A DNA stretch of 60,557 nucleotides from Bacillota bacterium. Its GTDB lineage: Bacteria > Bacillota > JADQBR01. Where the stretch lies: positions 1 to 60,557 of the forward strand of contig JADQBR010000073.1 of NCBI GenBank assembly GCA_016278515.1, written 5' to 3'. A program made the translations under genes and the position numbers. Numbering within the stretch: the first letter of the stretch is position 1; each line of letters opens with the position of its first letter. A model generated the notes under the pieces. It was not told the DNA's origin, searched no databases, and saw only the letters and a list, made by a program, of their open reading frames with translations. Below are positions 1-7,992 of this stretch, piece by piece.

Positions 1-98
1 AGAGTTTTGGATATGCCCCCTGCGAGTATAGCAAAACTCTTAGCAACTTGTTGCTTTAGAGTTTTGGATATGCCCCCTGCGGGTACCCCAAATTCAAC
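1..98 (-). repeat. Stop-codon-associated palindromic repeat, copy A (cut by window edge)
   Basis: Contains at least two hairpin modules: the 57-bp unit (AAAACTCT...AGAGTTTT stem) ends at 30 with the linker GCGAGTATA, and a second unit ends in GGGTACCCC and AATTCAAC at 91-98. The left end lies outside the window. It is near-identical to the seven other copies in this window and has the same internal order. The strand given is that of the adjoining genes, which is also the orientation in which the element starts with GTTGAATTTGGGG. Confidence 0.9.
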
Positions 99-138
99 TG
101 CATTGGATTTGCCAGTTGGCGGATAAGAGTAAATGAAA

Positions 139-166
139 AGGGGCCGCATATTTGTTGCAAGCCCCT
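139..166 (-). terminator. Rho-independent terminator of the small lipoprotein gene
   Basis: On the minus strand an AGGGGC/GCCCCT stem with a 16-nt loop is followed by TTTTCATTT. It lies 24 bases past the stop codon of the 47-residue lipoprotein gene, between that gene and repeat copy A. Confidence 0.7.
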
Positions 167-189
167 CTCATTCTTGTACTTAATTAAGC

Positions 190-333
190 TTAGCTGTCCT
201 TAATTTCAACTTTACCATTATTGAAGGATATTTCTCCTTCATCAGTTTGTATTTTCGGGCCGCACCCGCCCAACAAAGAAACGGCTAAGAATAAAACAAC
301 GGCCACTAACCAACCTTTGCCAAAGAATTTCAC
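190..333 (-). CDS. Small lipoprotein, 47 residues
   Basis: This short GTG-started gene is preceded by a good ribosome site (GGAGG, 7 bases upstream). The product has two Lys, a hydrophobic stretch (residues 8-21) and a lipobox ending LLGGC with Cys24, so it should be lipidated and anchored outside the membrane. Only about 23 residues remain after the Cys, ending in a charged tail (DEGEISFNNGKVEIKDS). I recognise no family. It lies 21 bases downstream of the DUF4870-like membrane gene in the same direction and is followed by a terminator, so the two probably form one transcript. Function unknown. Confidence 0.7.
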   Translation of the reverse strand: MKFFGKGWLVAVVLFLAVSLLGGCGPKIQTDEGEISFNNGKVEIKDS

Positions 334-354
334 CTTTAGTTCCTCCTACAAAAC

Positions 355-687
355 TCATTTAATAATGCTTATCCCGCCAATTAAAGGCAACGGTTTCATC
401 AAGCCCTTAGCAGCATTAATTATACCAAGAATAGCCAGTATCAATACTGCTAGATTCCCAAAGGTCAGAATAAAGAACCAACCGATAATGGGGATTATCG
501 ATTCTATCACATTTACCGCAACAGCCGTTAAAAATAGCACTAAACCTTGGTTAGCATGGTAGGCGGCAAATTTTGAATCTCTTGCTGCAATCAAAGGAAT
601 AAAAAAGATTATATATGCCAATATTGCCATTACCTTATTACTATCCACATCATCTACCTGAGGCTGCTTATTTAGATTAGTTTCCAT
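355..687 (-). CDS. DUF4870/Tic20-like small membrane protein
   Basis: The protein has 110 residues from the ATG at 687, which has a strong GGAGGAGGGG site just upstream; a longer reading to 741 lacks one. After a polar N-terminus it has three hydrophobic segments: AILAYIIFFIPLIAA, then a stretch starting at FLTAVAVNVIESIIP, then FGNLAVLILAILGIINAAKG. The motif FAAYHANQGLVLFL between the first two is typical of the DUF4870/Tic20-like family, small integral membrane proteins of unknown role. It is the first gene of a two-gene unit with the downstream lipoprotein. Confidence 0.7.
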   Translation of the reverse strand: METNLNKQPQVDDVDSNKVMAILAYIIFFIPLIAARDSKFAAYHANQGLVLFLTAVAVNVIESIIPIIGWFFILTFGNLAVLILAILGIINAAKGLMKPLPLIGGISIIK

Positions 688-740
688 AGTTTCCCCTCCT
701 CCTTTCCAATTAAATTTTTTCATACTTAAGTCTCGACCCA

Positions 741-1208
741 TTGCCTGCCGCCATAGGCTATATTATCGTTGCCATCACCACAGTGGCTAATTTCAACAGT
801 ACTCTGTCCATTGATTGGGACCGCATAGACAGAGTATTCGGCAACCTTATCAGTAACGCTATTAAACACACTCCTATTAACGGCAGCATCACCTTAAAGT
901 ATCTGCTTACCGCAAATCACAAAGAAGTTATTATTACAGTTCAGGATAGTGGAACAGGAATTAAAGAAAAAAACCTGCCATATATCTTCGACAGGTTTTA
1001 CAAAGCCTCACAATCGAGAGATTCTTTGAAGGGAAGCAGCGGCCTGGGATTAGCCATAGCAAAAGAAATTATAGAATCCCATGGCGGCCGCATTTGGTCT
1101 GAAAGCCCGCCAGAAGGCGGCACCGCCATCCACTTCACCCTGCCCCTTCAACTACCAGGCTGTCCAGCCGCCGTCTACCATAATACTGGAACCGGTGATA
1201 AAATTTGA
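741..1208 (+). pseudogene. Histidine kinase remnant (HATPase domain only)
   Basis: The reading frame carries just the ATP-binding end of a sensor kinase: N box NLISNAIKHTP, G1 box DSGTGI, F box YIFDRFYK, G2 box GSSGLGLAIAKEI and the closing HGGRIWSESPPEGG. Sensor, membrane and dimerisation/His domains are absent, and the first 20 or so codons do not look like kinase. The 3' end runs into the opposite-strand SDR gene (overlap about 57 bases), so the kinase-like sequence probably stops near 1150. It opens with TTG and no clear ribosome site. Most likely a dead fragment left by a deletion or rearrangement. Confidence 0.75.
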
Positions 1209-1916
1209 TGCATCAGAGGCTAAAAATAGTACGGCGCCTACCACGTCATCGGTTTCCCCCACCTTGCCTAAGGGAATGCGGCTGACTACTTCATTATAAA
1301 ATCCCGTATCCTCAAACATGGGCTCCGTCAACGGTGTCTTAATAAACGTCGGCGCAACATTATTTATTTGAATATTATGCGGGGCCCATTCGACAGCAAG
1401 CACTTTGCTAAATTGCTCCACCGCACCCTTGCTGGCACAATAGGCTGCACGACGATAAAAACCTACTCTTGCCATGGTGGAGGTAATATTGATTATTTTC
1501 CCTTCTTTTGCTTTAATCATTTCTCTGCCTACTGCCTGGCAGCAGAAGAAAGTTCCTTTGGTGTTAATGTCTAATACTTTATCCCAGCTTTCCTCTTTTA
1601 CTTCTTCGGCTGTTTCTTGAATGTTTATTCCAGCACTATTTACCAAGATGTCTACCTTGCCTTGCCATTGCATTACTTCTTCAATCATCTTTTCGATATC
1701 TTCTGTACTTCTAACGTCACATGCAACTGCCCAGCCAGTACCACCATTCTTTTCGATTTCCCGTTTAACTTCCTCTAAGTCATCTTTTGTTCTACTGACA
1801 ACAGCTACCTTAGCACCTGCTCGGGCCAAACCCAAAGCGCAGGCCTTTCCTATTCCTTTACTACCGCCGGTAACTATTGCTACTTTACCTGTCAGATCAA
1901 CCTGAATTTCAGCCAT
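1152..1916 (-). CDS. SDR-family NAD(P)-dependent oxidoreductase
   Basis: A classical short-chain dehydrogenase of 254 residues, the usual family length. It shows the Rossmann signature TGGSKGIG near residue 13, the NSAG motif (LVNSAGIN), catalytic Ser (NITSTMA) and YCASK, followed by the C-terminal GSSIMVDGGWTAW typical of gluconate 5-dehydrogenase/3-oxoacyl-ACP reductase-like enzymes. The ATG at 1916 is preceded by GGAGGTGCAAA; an earlier start is less likely. It is last in the moaD-AOR-lacI-ADH-SDR operon, 33 bases after the alcohol dehydrogenase, suggesting alcohol/aldehyde or polyol oxidation. The substrate cannot be told from sequence. Confidence 0.9.
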   Translation of the reverse strand: MAEIQVDLTGKVAIVTGGSKGIGKACALGLARAGAKVAVVSRTKDDLEEVKREIEKNGGTGWAVACDVRSTEDIEKMIEEVMQWQGKVDILVNSAGINIQETAEEVKEESWDKVLDINTKGTFFCCQAVGREMIKAKEGKIINITSTMARVGFYRRAAYCASKGAVEQFSKVLAVEWAPHNIQINNVAPTFIKTPLTEPMFEDTGFYNEVVSRIPLGKVGETDDVVGAVLFLASDASNFITGSSIMVDGGWTAW

Positions 1917-1949
1917 TTTGCACCTCCATAACAGCTCAAAGACTGCCAA

Positions 1950-3104
1950 TTAGTAAGCAGCTTGATAAATCTTTCGAATGTCATCCAGTTCCACCTGTCT
2001 CGGATTGTTATTCAGTAATCTCTTAACATCTATTGCTGCCAGGGACAACTTCTCCAGAGCTTCTTTCGGTACCTCGACCTCTTTCAAACTCTGCGGTATC
2101 CCAATATCTTTAGATAATTCTTGTACCGCAGTTAAAGCCATAAAAGCAGCCTCTCTATCGCTCTTACCTGTAACAACCTGACCCATAGCAACAGCAACGT
2201 TCTTGAATTTCTCCAAATCTCCAATTACATTAAACTCCATCACGTAAGGTAATAGCAATGCGTTGGCTACGCCATGACTAACGCCGAACTGGCCTCCCAA
2301 GGGATAAGCTAATGCATGTACTGCTCCTACTCCCGCATTCGCCAGAGAAATGCCTGCAAACATACTGCCAGCTGCCATCTTTTCCCGAGCTTCCAAATCA
2401 GAACCATCCGCTACCACCCTGCGCAGGCTTCCGCTTATCAATTTGATTGCTTCAAGAGCATAAAGGTCCGTCTGTATAGTCGCCTTCAGCGAAGTATAGG
2501 ATTCTATGGCATGGGTTAAGGCATCCATACCTGTGGCAGCTGTAATCTTTGCCGGTACTGATACAGTAAGTTTTGGATCCACTATTGCAACACGCGGCAA
2601 AAGGTATTCGCTCACAACCCCCTTCTTCAACTGTGCCTTTACATCTGTAAAAATAGCATTCTTAGTAACCTCTGCACCGGTGCCGGCAGTAGTCGGTATT
2701 AATACTAGGGGCAACCCAGGTTTCGGGATTAATTCCACCCCTACATAATCCAAGATGCTGCCTTCGTTATTAGCCAGTACCGCGCTGCCTTTAGCAACGT
2801 CCAAGGGGCTGCCCCCGCCGAGGCCTATGACCAAATCATAATCGCCTTTCTTTAGTTCATTAGCTGCCCTCTCAACATTCTCTACACTGGGTTCCCGCTC
2901 CACCTCTGAATAGACCGTTATTTCCACCCCATTGTCAGCTAAACAATCCTCTACTTTCTGCGCCACTCTCGCATCCATTAAACCTTTATCAGTTATTAAA
3001 AAGACTTTATTCGCTCCCATTTTCTCCACTTCCGCCGACAGCTTTGCCAAAGAATCTGTCCCCAAATAAATTACACCCGGTAAACTAAAGGGAAAAACCT
3101 TCAT
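1950..3104 (-). CDS. Iron-containing alcohol dehydrogenase
   Basis: A 384-residue group III alcohol dehydrogenase. It has the nucleotide-binding GLGGGSPLDVAKG motif, the IPTTAGTGAEVTKNA stretch, and the metal-binding region with DALTHAIESY and HALAYPLGGQFGVSHGVANALLLPYVMEFN (His ligands). It should interconvert an alcohol and aldehyde with NAD(P)H in the cytoplasm. The ATG at 3104 follows GGAGAGGAG, and the gene start overlaps the end of lacI by 20 bases, so the two are co-transcribed. Together with the tungsten AOR two genes upstream it could route alcohol to aldehyde to acid. Exact substrate unknown. Confidence 0.92.
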   Translation of the reverse strand: MKVFPFSLPGVIYLGTDSLAKLSAEVEKMGANKVFLITDKGLMDARVAQKVEDCLADNGVEITVYSEVEREPSVENVERAANELKKGDYDLVIGLGGGSPLDVAKGSAVLANNEGSILDYVGVELIPKPGLPLVLIPTTAGTGAEVTKNAIFTDVKAQLKKGVVSEYLLPRVAIVDPKLTVSVPAKITAATGMDALTHAIESYTSLKATIQTDLYALEAIKLISGSLRRVVADGSDLEAREKMAAGSMFAGISLANAGVGAVHALAYPLGGQFGVSHGVANALLLPYVMEFNVIGDLEKFKNVAVAMGQVVTGKSDREAAFMALTAVQELSKDIGIPQSLKEVEVPKEALEKLSLAAIDVKRLLNNNPRQVELDDIRKIYQAAY

Positions 3105-4143
3105 TATTCCATCTCCTCTCCTTTTGATTTCTTCCACAAGTATCTCTAATGATTAGCTGCGGTTCCAAATAAATATGCACGGGCTCCAACTTTTCATCGC
3201 GTTTTTTCTTTGCTATCATCTCAAGAATTTTCTCTACTGCCAGTCTCCCTATCTCTTCTTTTTTCTGTGCCACAGTAGTTAGACCAATCCGCCTGTGACT
3301 GGAAATATTAATATCATCGTAGCCCACCAGTGCCATATCCTTTGGAATGTCAAGCCCGTGATCTAAAACACATTCCATTGCAGCTAAGGCAGTTAAGTCA
3401 TTAGCACCAAAAATAGCCGTAGGTCGGTTTTCTAGTGCCAACAGTTTAGCTGCTGCCTCGTAGGCAAATTGTTTGTGAAACCGGCCCTGAATTACCAATG
3501 AATTATCTACCTCTACACCGTAGGCCTTTAGCGCTTCCAAGTACCCTTTTAGCCGCTCAGCAGCAGTAGAAAAATTTGCCGGTCCTGAGATAAACCCAAT
3601 CCGACGGTGCCCCAAACTCATTAAATAAGATACTGCTTTGAATGCTCCCCGTTCGTTATTCGAAACCACAAAACTACCAGCATTATTTTTTAGACGCCGA
3701 TTGCACATTATGCAAGGAAAGTTGCTTCTTACCAACTTCACAACTTCCTCATCCTCCATACTGACCGAGGCGAATATAATGCCATCCACCCTTTTTTGCA
3801 GCAGAAAGTTTTGATAATAATCTTGCATTTCCCGACTATTATCGTTGTTACAAAGCACCACGTTATAGCCGGCTTCCCTGGCCCAGTCCATAATACTTTT
3901 AGCTATTTCGCCATAAAATGGATTTGTGATGTCCGAGACAATCAGACCCAAGGTCTTTGTCTGCTGCAGTACCATACTTCTAGCCACATGGTTTGGTTGA
4001 TATCCCATTTCCTTTATTACTTCCAACACTTTTTGTCTGGTTTTTTCATTTACGTAGGGATAACCATTTAATACCCTGGATACCGTTGCCTGGGACACCC
4101 CTGCTTTCTCAGCCACATCTTTTGTAGTAATGCTCAAACTCAT
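3085..4143 (-). CDS. LacI-family transcriptional regulator
   Basis: The protein has 352 residues. The N-terminal LacI helix-turn-helix reads TTKDVAEKAGVSQATVSRVLN followed by the hinge MGYQPNHVARSMV, then a periplasmic-binding-like effector domain beginning LGLIVSDITNPFY. It is embedded in the operon 11 bases downstream of AOR and overlapping the ADH gene by 20 bases, so it very likely controls this operon. A pair of ATACGTAT palindromes upstream of the first gene (6318-6351) is a candidate operator with the central CG typical of LacI-family sites. The effector is unknown; LacI proteins usually sense sugars or related small molecules, which is unusual company for an AOR. Confidence 0.9.
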   Translation of the reverse strand: MSLSITTKDVAEKAGVSQATVSRVLNGYPYVNEKTRQKVLEVIKEMGYQPNHVARSMVLQQTKTLGLIVSDITNPFYGEIAKSIMDWAREAGYNVVLCNNDNSREMQDYYQNFLLQKRVDGIIFASVSMEDEEVVKLVRSNFPCIMCNRRLKNNAGSFVVSNNERGAFKAVSYLMSLGHRRIGFISGPANFSTAAERLKGYLEALKAYGVEVDNSLVIQGRFHKQFAYEAAAKLLALENRPTAIFGANDLTALAAMECVLDHGLDIPKDMALVGYDDINISSHRRIGLTTVAQKKEEIGRLAVEKILEMIAKKKRDEKLEPVHIYLEPQLIIRDTCGRNQKERRWNNEGFSL

Positions 4144-4154
4144 TCACGCCTTTG

Positions 4155-6044
4155 CTACATATATTCCCCGACCCAATCTATATCTAGCTCCGCAACTTTT
4201 CCTGGCAGAGGAATACCTTCTTCGTTCCATCCCGCCATCTGATAATAAAGGCTGACAGCTTCATTAAAGTCCTGCTCACTAATGGCATTTTTACCAGCTA
4301 AGGGACCGGTTGCCATAGGCTCAAACAACCGCTTAGGCAGAGTATCATCCTTCCGGCCAAATCCTTCCCGAACATTAAACATTCTCAGCATATTACTGGT
4401 ACGTTCTGCTGACTTTAATAACTCCCACAAGCTGGTATCCCAGCCTGTTGCCGCTTTCACCAAGTCCAAAACCATACTTAAAGGTAAAATACTGCGAGAT
4501 ACTGCCCCAAATACACAGATGCCTAAAACATCGTACATCAGGGTCATTAAATGAGTATAATAGATCAACCTCACTTTGGGCCCTTTTAAATCTAAGGGTC
4601 CTATCGGCTCCAAAATTCCCAAGGACTTAATCCCTTCTAAGCCTAATGATCCTGCTTCCTGAAATAACGGATCCTGCTGGGCTGTCCAGTGATCAGCCCC
4701 GCAGCTGGACAATGCAAACTGCAAACCTACCCCGTTCTTCACCCGTGGGTCATGCATGGGCATTTCTTGGCCCTTTACAGCCAATAACAGGTCCATGGCT
4801 TCAGGGCCTATTTTTTCAGCTAGTCTTTGAGAACCCTCAGATAACAATTCCCCTACATCTTTTTTAAAGGCAATCTTCTCAATCAGTTCCAGCAGCAAGT
4901 CACCTCGCCCGAACTTAAGTTCTAACCCATCGGTATCTTCTGTGGTCAGCAGCCCTTTGTCAAAACATTCCATGGCAAATGACAAAGTCATACCCAGGGA
5001 AATGGTATCAAGAGTATACTTGTTGCACAGTTCATTGGCTTTAGCCAGAGTTCTGATATCGCCTATCCCTAGATTTGATCCTAAGGAAGCCAACGTCTCA
5101 TATTCCGGTCCGCCGTATATTGGATCAACCTGAAATTCTCCCTGATCCACCTTCACTACTCGTTTACAGCGTATAGGACAGGAGTAGCAACCCTTGCGTT
5201 TAATGAAAAATTCCTCTAGCGCCTCTCCACCTATTTTTTCCGCATCTTCAAAGACATTTTTAGTCCAGTTTTCTGTGGGCAGGTTTCCTCCTGCATTCTT
5301 CCCTGCTAACCCTGCCGGCGTTCCACTTAAATACAAACCATAAGCCTGAGGATGGTCTTTCATTCCTCGTGCCACAAATTTAGTTATCTCCTTAATCCTT
5401 GTCTCATCATGACACTCTACTTTATTCGATCCCTTAACGACAATAGCTTTGAGATTTTTTGAACCCATCACAGCCCCTAACCCATTACGTCCGTTAAAAT
5501 GTGCTAGTTCATTGCAGATGTTGGCATAGCGAACCATGTTTTCGCCACCGGGGCCAATTTGGGCTACCCGAATTTCTTTTCCCAATTCGTCCCTCAGCAT
5601 TTTTTGCGATTCGCCCGTTGATTTTCCCCAAAGATGTTTAGCTAACCTTATTTCCAGCCTACCGTTTTCAATGTAGAGATAACTGGGCTCTTTTGCTTTT
5701 CCCGTGATAACCAGTGCATCATAGCCGCCTCTTTTCAAAGCCGGGCCCCAGAAACCCCCTGCTTCTGATTTGCCAATGGTGCCGGTAAGGGGTGATTTAG
5801 CTACAACGCTGTAACGCGGTATGGCTGGTCCTGGAGTTCCCGTGATGACACTAGCCGCAAAAACCAGCACATTTCCCTCGCTTAAGGGATCTACCCCTGC
5901 AGCCATTTCTTTTAATAAGTAATACGCTCCAATCCCCGTACCACCCAAATAACGACGATAAAAATGCTCCTTAGGATGCTCTGCATCTACTTTTCCTTCT
6001 GTCAGATTAACTTTAGCTATTTTACCTATGTACCCTAATGCCAC
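4155..6044 (-). CDS. Aldehyde ferredoxin oxidoreductase (tungsten/molybdopterin)
   Basis: A 629-residue AOR-family enzyme that oxidises aldehydes to acids with ferredoxin in the cytoplasm. It begins with the family's GYIGKIAKVNLTEGKV strand and RYLGGTGIGAYYL. It carries the 4Fe-4S ligands C286-x2-C289-x3-C293 (GCYSCPIRCKR) and the fourth Cys in the late GICVFGA segment, plus the pterin-binding region around GRNGLGAVMGSKNLKAIVVKG. It starts with GTG preceded by GAAGGAG. It lies 26 bases after a MoaD/ThiS-like gene, a common AOR partner, and upstream of lacI. Whether it uses W or Mo cannot be read from the sequence. Confidence 0.95.
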   Translation of the reverse strand: MALGYIGKIAKVNLTEGKVDAEHPKEHFYRRYLGGTGIGAYYLLKEMAAGVDPLSEGNVLVFAASVITGTPGPAIPRYSVVAKSPLTGTIGKSEAGGFWGPALKRGGYDALVITGKAKEPSYLYIENGRLEIRLAKHLWGKSTGESQKMLRDELGKEIRVAQIGPGGENMVRYANICNELAHFNGRNGLGAVMGSKNLKAIVVKGSNKVECHDETRIKEITKFVARGMKDHPQAYGLYLSGTPAGLAGKNAGGNLPTENWTKNVFEDAEKIGGEALEEFFIKRKGCYSCPIRCKRVVKVDQGEFQVDPIYGGPEYETLASLGSNLGIGDIRTLAKANELCNKYTLDTISLGMTLSFAMECFDKGLLTTEDTDGLELKFGRGDLLLELIEKIAFKKDVGELLSEGSQRLAEKIGPEAMDLLLAVKGQEMPMHDPRVKNGVGLQFALSSCGADHWTAQQDPLFQEAGSLGLEGIKSLGILEPIGPLDLKGPKVRLIYYTHLMTLMYDVLGICVFGAVSRSILPLSMVLDLVKAATGWDTSLWELLKSAERTSNMLRMFNVREGFGRKDDTLPKRLFEPMATGPLAGKNAISEQDFNEAVSLYYQMAGWNEEGIPLPGKVAELDIDWVGEYM

Positions 6045-6070
6045 GCTACCAACTCCTTCTAAAAGTATAT

Positions 6071-6301
6071 TTAACCTCCCCCAAATATGGGATAAAACTC
6101 AACACTGCTATTATCCTCTAGCTCATGGTCACGCCCAGGTAATTTCCCGTTGACTGTAACCACACCCACTTCCCCTGGAGCAAATCCGTACTGGTCCATC
6201 AACTGCTGAACAGTAGTTTTGTCCGGTAATTCAAGCACCTCTAACTCAGCCTGTCCATAGCGGCGCAAAACAAAATGAAGTTTCACCTTAACTTTTGCCA
6301 T
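6071..6301 (-). CDS. MoaD/ThiS-family small protein next to AOR
   Basis: A 76-residue beta-grasp protein with the C-terminal Gly-Gly tail (FYPIFGGG) needed for thiocarboxylation. MoaD-type proteins donate sulfur to molybdopterin, and a dedicated copy next to AOR is a common arrangement. The ATG at 6301 is chosen because AAAGGATGG lies just upstream; two earlier in-frame ATGs (6310 and 6319) are possible. It is the first gene of the AOR operon, behind a pair of ATACGTAT palindromes. Confidence 0.85.
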   Translation of the reverse strand: MAKVKVKLHFVLRRYGQAELEVLELPDKTTVQQLMDQYGFAPGEVGVVTVNGKLPGRDHELEDNSSVEFYPIFGGG

Positions 6302-6317
6302 AGCATCCATCCTTTGC

Positions 6318-6351
6318 ATACGTATTCATAAAGAGTTATTAATATACGTAT
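6318..6351 (-). promoter_or_regulatory. Paired ATACGTAT palindromes, candidate LacI-family operator
   Basis: Perfect 8-bp palindromes ATACGTAT occur at 6318-6325 and 6344-6351, 26 bp apart centre to centre, in the short AT-rich leader before the first gene of the AOR operon. The flanks also agree (ATACGTATTCAT and ATACGTATTTAT). A central CG is the hallmark of LacI-family operators, and the operon encodes such a regulator. Binding is an inference. Confidence 0.45.
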
Positions 6352-6395
6352 TTATATAATAATCCGAACTTCTTTTGTTGTTTTTAGTCCTCAAA

Positions 6396-6541
6396 AATTC
6401 AACTTGAGAACCGTTAGCAAAACTCTTAGCAACTTGTTGCTCTAGAGTTTTGGATATGCTCCCTGCGAGTATAGCAAAACTCTTAGCAACTTGTTGCTCT
6501 AGAGTTTTGGATATGCTCCCTGCGGGTACCCTAAATTCAAC
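6396..6541 (-). repeat. Stop-codon-associated palindromic repeat, copy B (146 bp, two modules)
   Basis: Bounded by AATTCAAC at both ends. It contains two 57-bp hairpin modules joined by GCGAGTATA, then GGGTACCCTAAATTC. It has a C-to-T change in the usual CCCC. It lies 27 bases beyond the stop of the HAD remnant and before the leader of the AOR operon. Confidence 0.93.
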
Positions 6542-6568
6542 TTTTTTTCATGCTTATTAGATATTTCA

Positions 6569-6808
6569 CTAAAAGTTATAATATTCCTTTTTTCTACCTA
6601 CTAATTCTAAGATATCCGTTAGGCAGTTTATACGCATTGTTGGCTCAGCCTCCGGTAAGGCCGGGACCTTGTCCTTATGAATAGCGTCTTTTCTGTCAAT
6701 ATGTGCCGTCAGCATTCCCAGTTTATTGGCACCGATAAAATCTTTTTCCAGATTATCTCCCACATATACTGCATTAGGCGGTTTTACGTTTAGTCTTCGA
6801 CAAACCAA
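6569..6808 (-). pseudogene. HAD-superfamily hydrolase remnant (C-terminal third)
   Basis: The readable part contains the HAD motif IV signature AVYVGDNLEKDFIGANKLGM and a normal C-terminus, but motifs I-III are missing. The frame is closed by a TAA only five codons upstream of the TTG at 6808. A full HAD phosphatase is about 210-240 residues; only about 83 remain. No ribosome site precedes it. It adjoins repeat copy B, as other fragments adjoin other copies, suggesting loss of the 5' part during rearrangement. Confidence 0.8.
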
Positions 6809-6916
6809 TTCGGTTATTAATTAATGCAAACAACTTGCAATTTCTTTCTGCGTTGATATCTAACATGCTAGGCAAAGTTTTCCGCGGCAGCAGACCGGTT
6901 TTCAGTCAGCGCAAAA

Positions 6917-6949
6917 AAGCCCAATAAGACTTTTTATCCTAATGGGCTT
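6917..6949 (-). terminator. Terminator downstream of the metallo-hydrolase gene
   Basis: On the minus strand an AAGCCCA/TGGGCTT stem with a 19-nt AT-rich loop is followed by a run of six T. It is 86 bases past the stop of the MBL-fold gene at 7035 and would end the larA-MBL transcript. Confidence 0.7.
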
Positions 6950-7034
6950 CATCTAGACGCCTTACACAGACGCCTTATTAGTTATATGTACATACTTGAC
7001 AACCAATTGCTAAGTTTATTCTACAAATTTTCTT

Positions 7035-7991
7035 CTAATTTCTGCAATACTGTAATAATCCTGCGACTGAAAGGTTAAGTAGATCTGTTAAAAAACTAAG
7101 CTCTTCTTGTATTTGAGGGTCATAATTGGGGATATTTTCATATGCGGTCACGCCTAAACCTTTATGAAGCTGCCGCAAAACCGCTTCACGCAGCATTTGC
7201 TCAGCGTTAGCTTCCTGACTAAATTTCTTTGCCAATTCCATCTGAATAATTAACTGTCCTATTTGCCGCTCGACTATTTGTTGAGGGAAATGAGCCGTTC
7301 CAAAGTGGGTAAAATATATTACCTCGATTTCAGCCATAGCCATTCGTATTAAAGATTTAATCATTTTATCACCTTCAAAGTCGGGTGCAGGGGTTGCCGG
7401 CCGCACAACCGGTCTTTGCAAGGTATGCGAAAGTAATGGGTGATATACCCCCGCTGCATCACCGCTGAACAACCCTTTTGTTTTTCTGTCATAGAAACAG
7501 GCATGGTGCTTTGCATGACCAGGGGTCTCCCAAACTTCGATTATCCGATTTCCCAAATCAATTATGCCTCCTTCTTGGACCGATATTATTCGTTCCTCGG
7601 CTACCGGTTTGACCTTGCCAAATTCATTCATTCTTTTACTGCCCCAAGCTTCAGTAGCCCCAGCAATAAGCCGCGTTGGGTCCACCATATGACGCGCACC
7701 CTTATAATGCACTATAAGATCCGCCTGATTGAAATAATCCGCAGTTACCCCTAAGCCCCCCGCATGGTCCAAGTGAATGTGGGTTACCGCAATATATTTC
7801 AAATTTTCAGGGGTAATGTCTAAATATATTGCAGCTTCCAAAATCTTATCTAGTGAGTTAGCCGGCCCCGTCTCAACCAACATCCATTCATCCAGACCCT
7901 TAACAAAATACCCTGCTGTCCTGCCCGGATGCCCACAATCCTCCAAATCAATCTGCCAGATCTCTCCTGGTAACTCTAAAATTTTCACCAT
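7035..7991 (-). CDS. MBL-fold metallo-hydrolase
   Basis: A 318-residue metallo-beta-lactamase-fold protein with the metal-binding motif THIHLDHAGG (His71, His73, Asp75, His76), a later GHAKHHACFYD and GLFSGDAAGVY. These match the glyoxalase-II-like branch, hydrolases of thioesters or related substrates. The ATG at 7991 follows GGAGGTGAT and begins one base after the stop of the larA-like gene, so the two are translationally linked. The tail of about 70 residues is helical and of no known role. The substrate is not predictable; pairing with a lactate-racemase-like enzyme hints at a 2-hydroxyacid or thioester pathway. Confidence 0.85.
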   Translation of the reverse strand: MVKILELPGEIWQIDLEDCGHPGRTAGYFVKGLDEWMLVETGPANSLDKILEAAIYLDITPENLKYIAVTHIHLDHAGGLGVTADYFNQADLIVHYKGARHMVDPTRLIAGATEAWGSKRMNEFGKVKPVAEERIISVQEGGIIDLGNRIIEVWETPGHAKHHACFYDRKTKGLFSGDAAGVYHPLLSHTLQRPVVRPATPAPDFEGDKMIKSLIRMAMAEIEVIYFTHFGTAHFPQQIVERQIGQLIIQMELAKKFSQEANAEQMLREAVLRQLHKGLGVTAYENIPNYDPQIQEELSFLTDLLNLSVAGLLQYCRN

Positions 7992-7992
7992 T

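Noticed and set aside
6822..6900. Extended reading frame upstream of the HAD remnant (GLLPRKTLPSMLDINAERN)
   Set aside because: It is out of continuity with the HAD frame, has no start signal and matches no HAD motif; too short to call.
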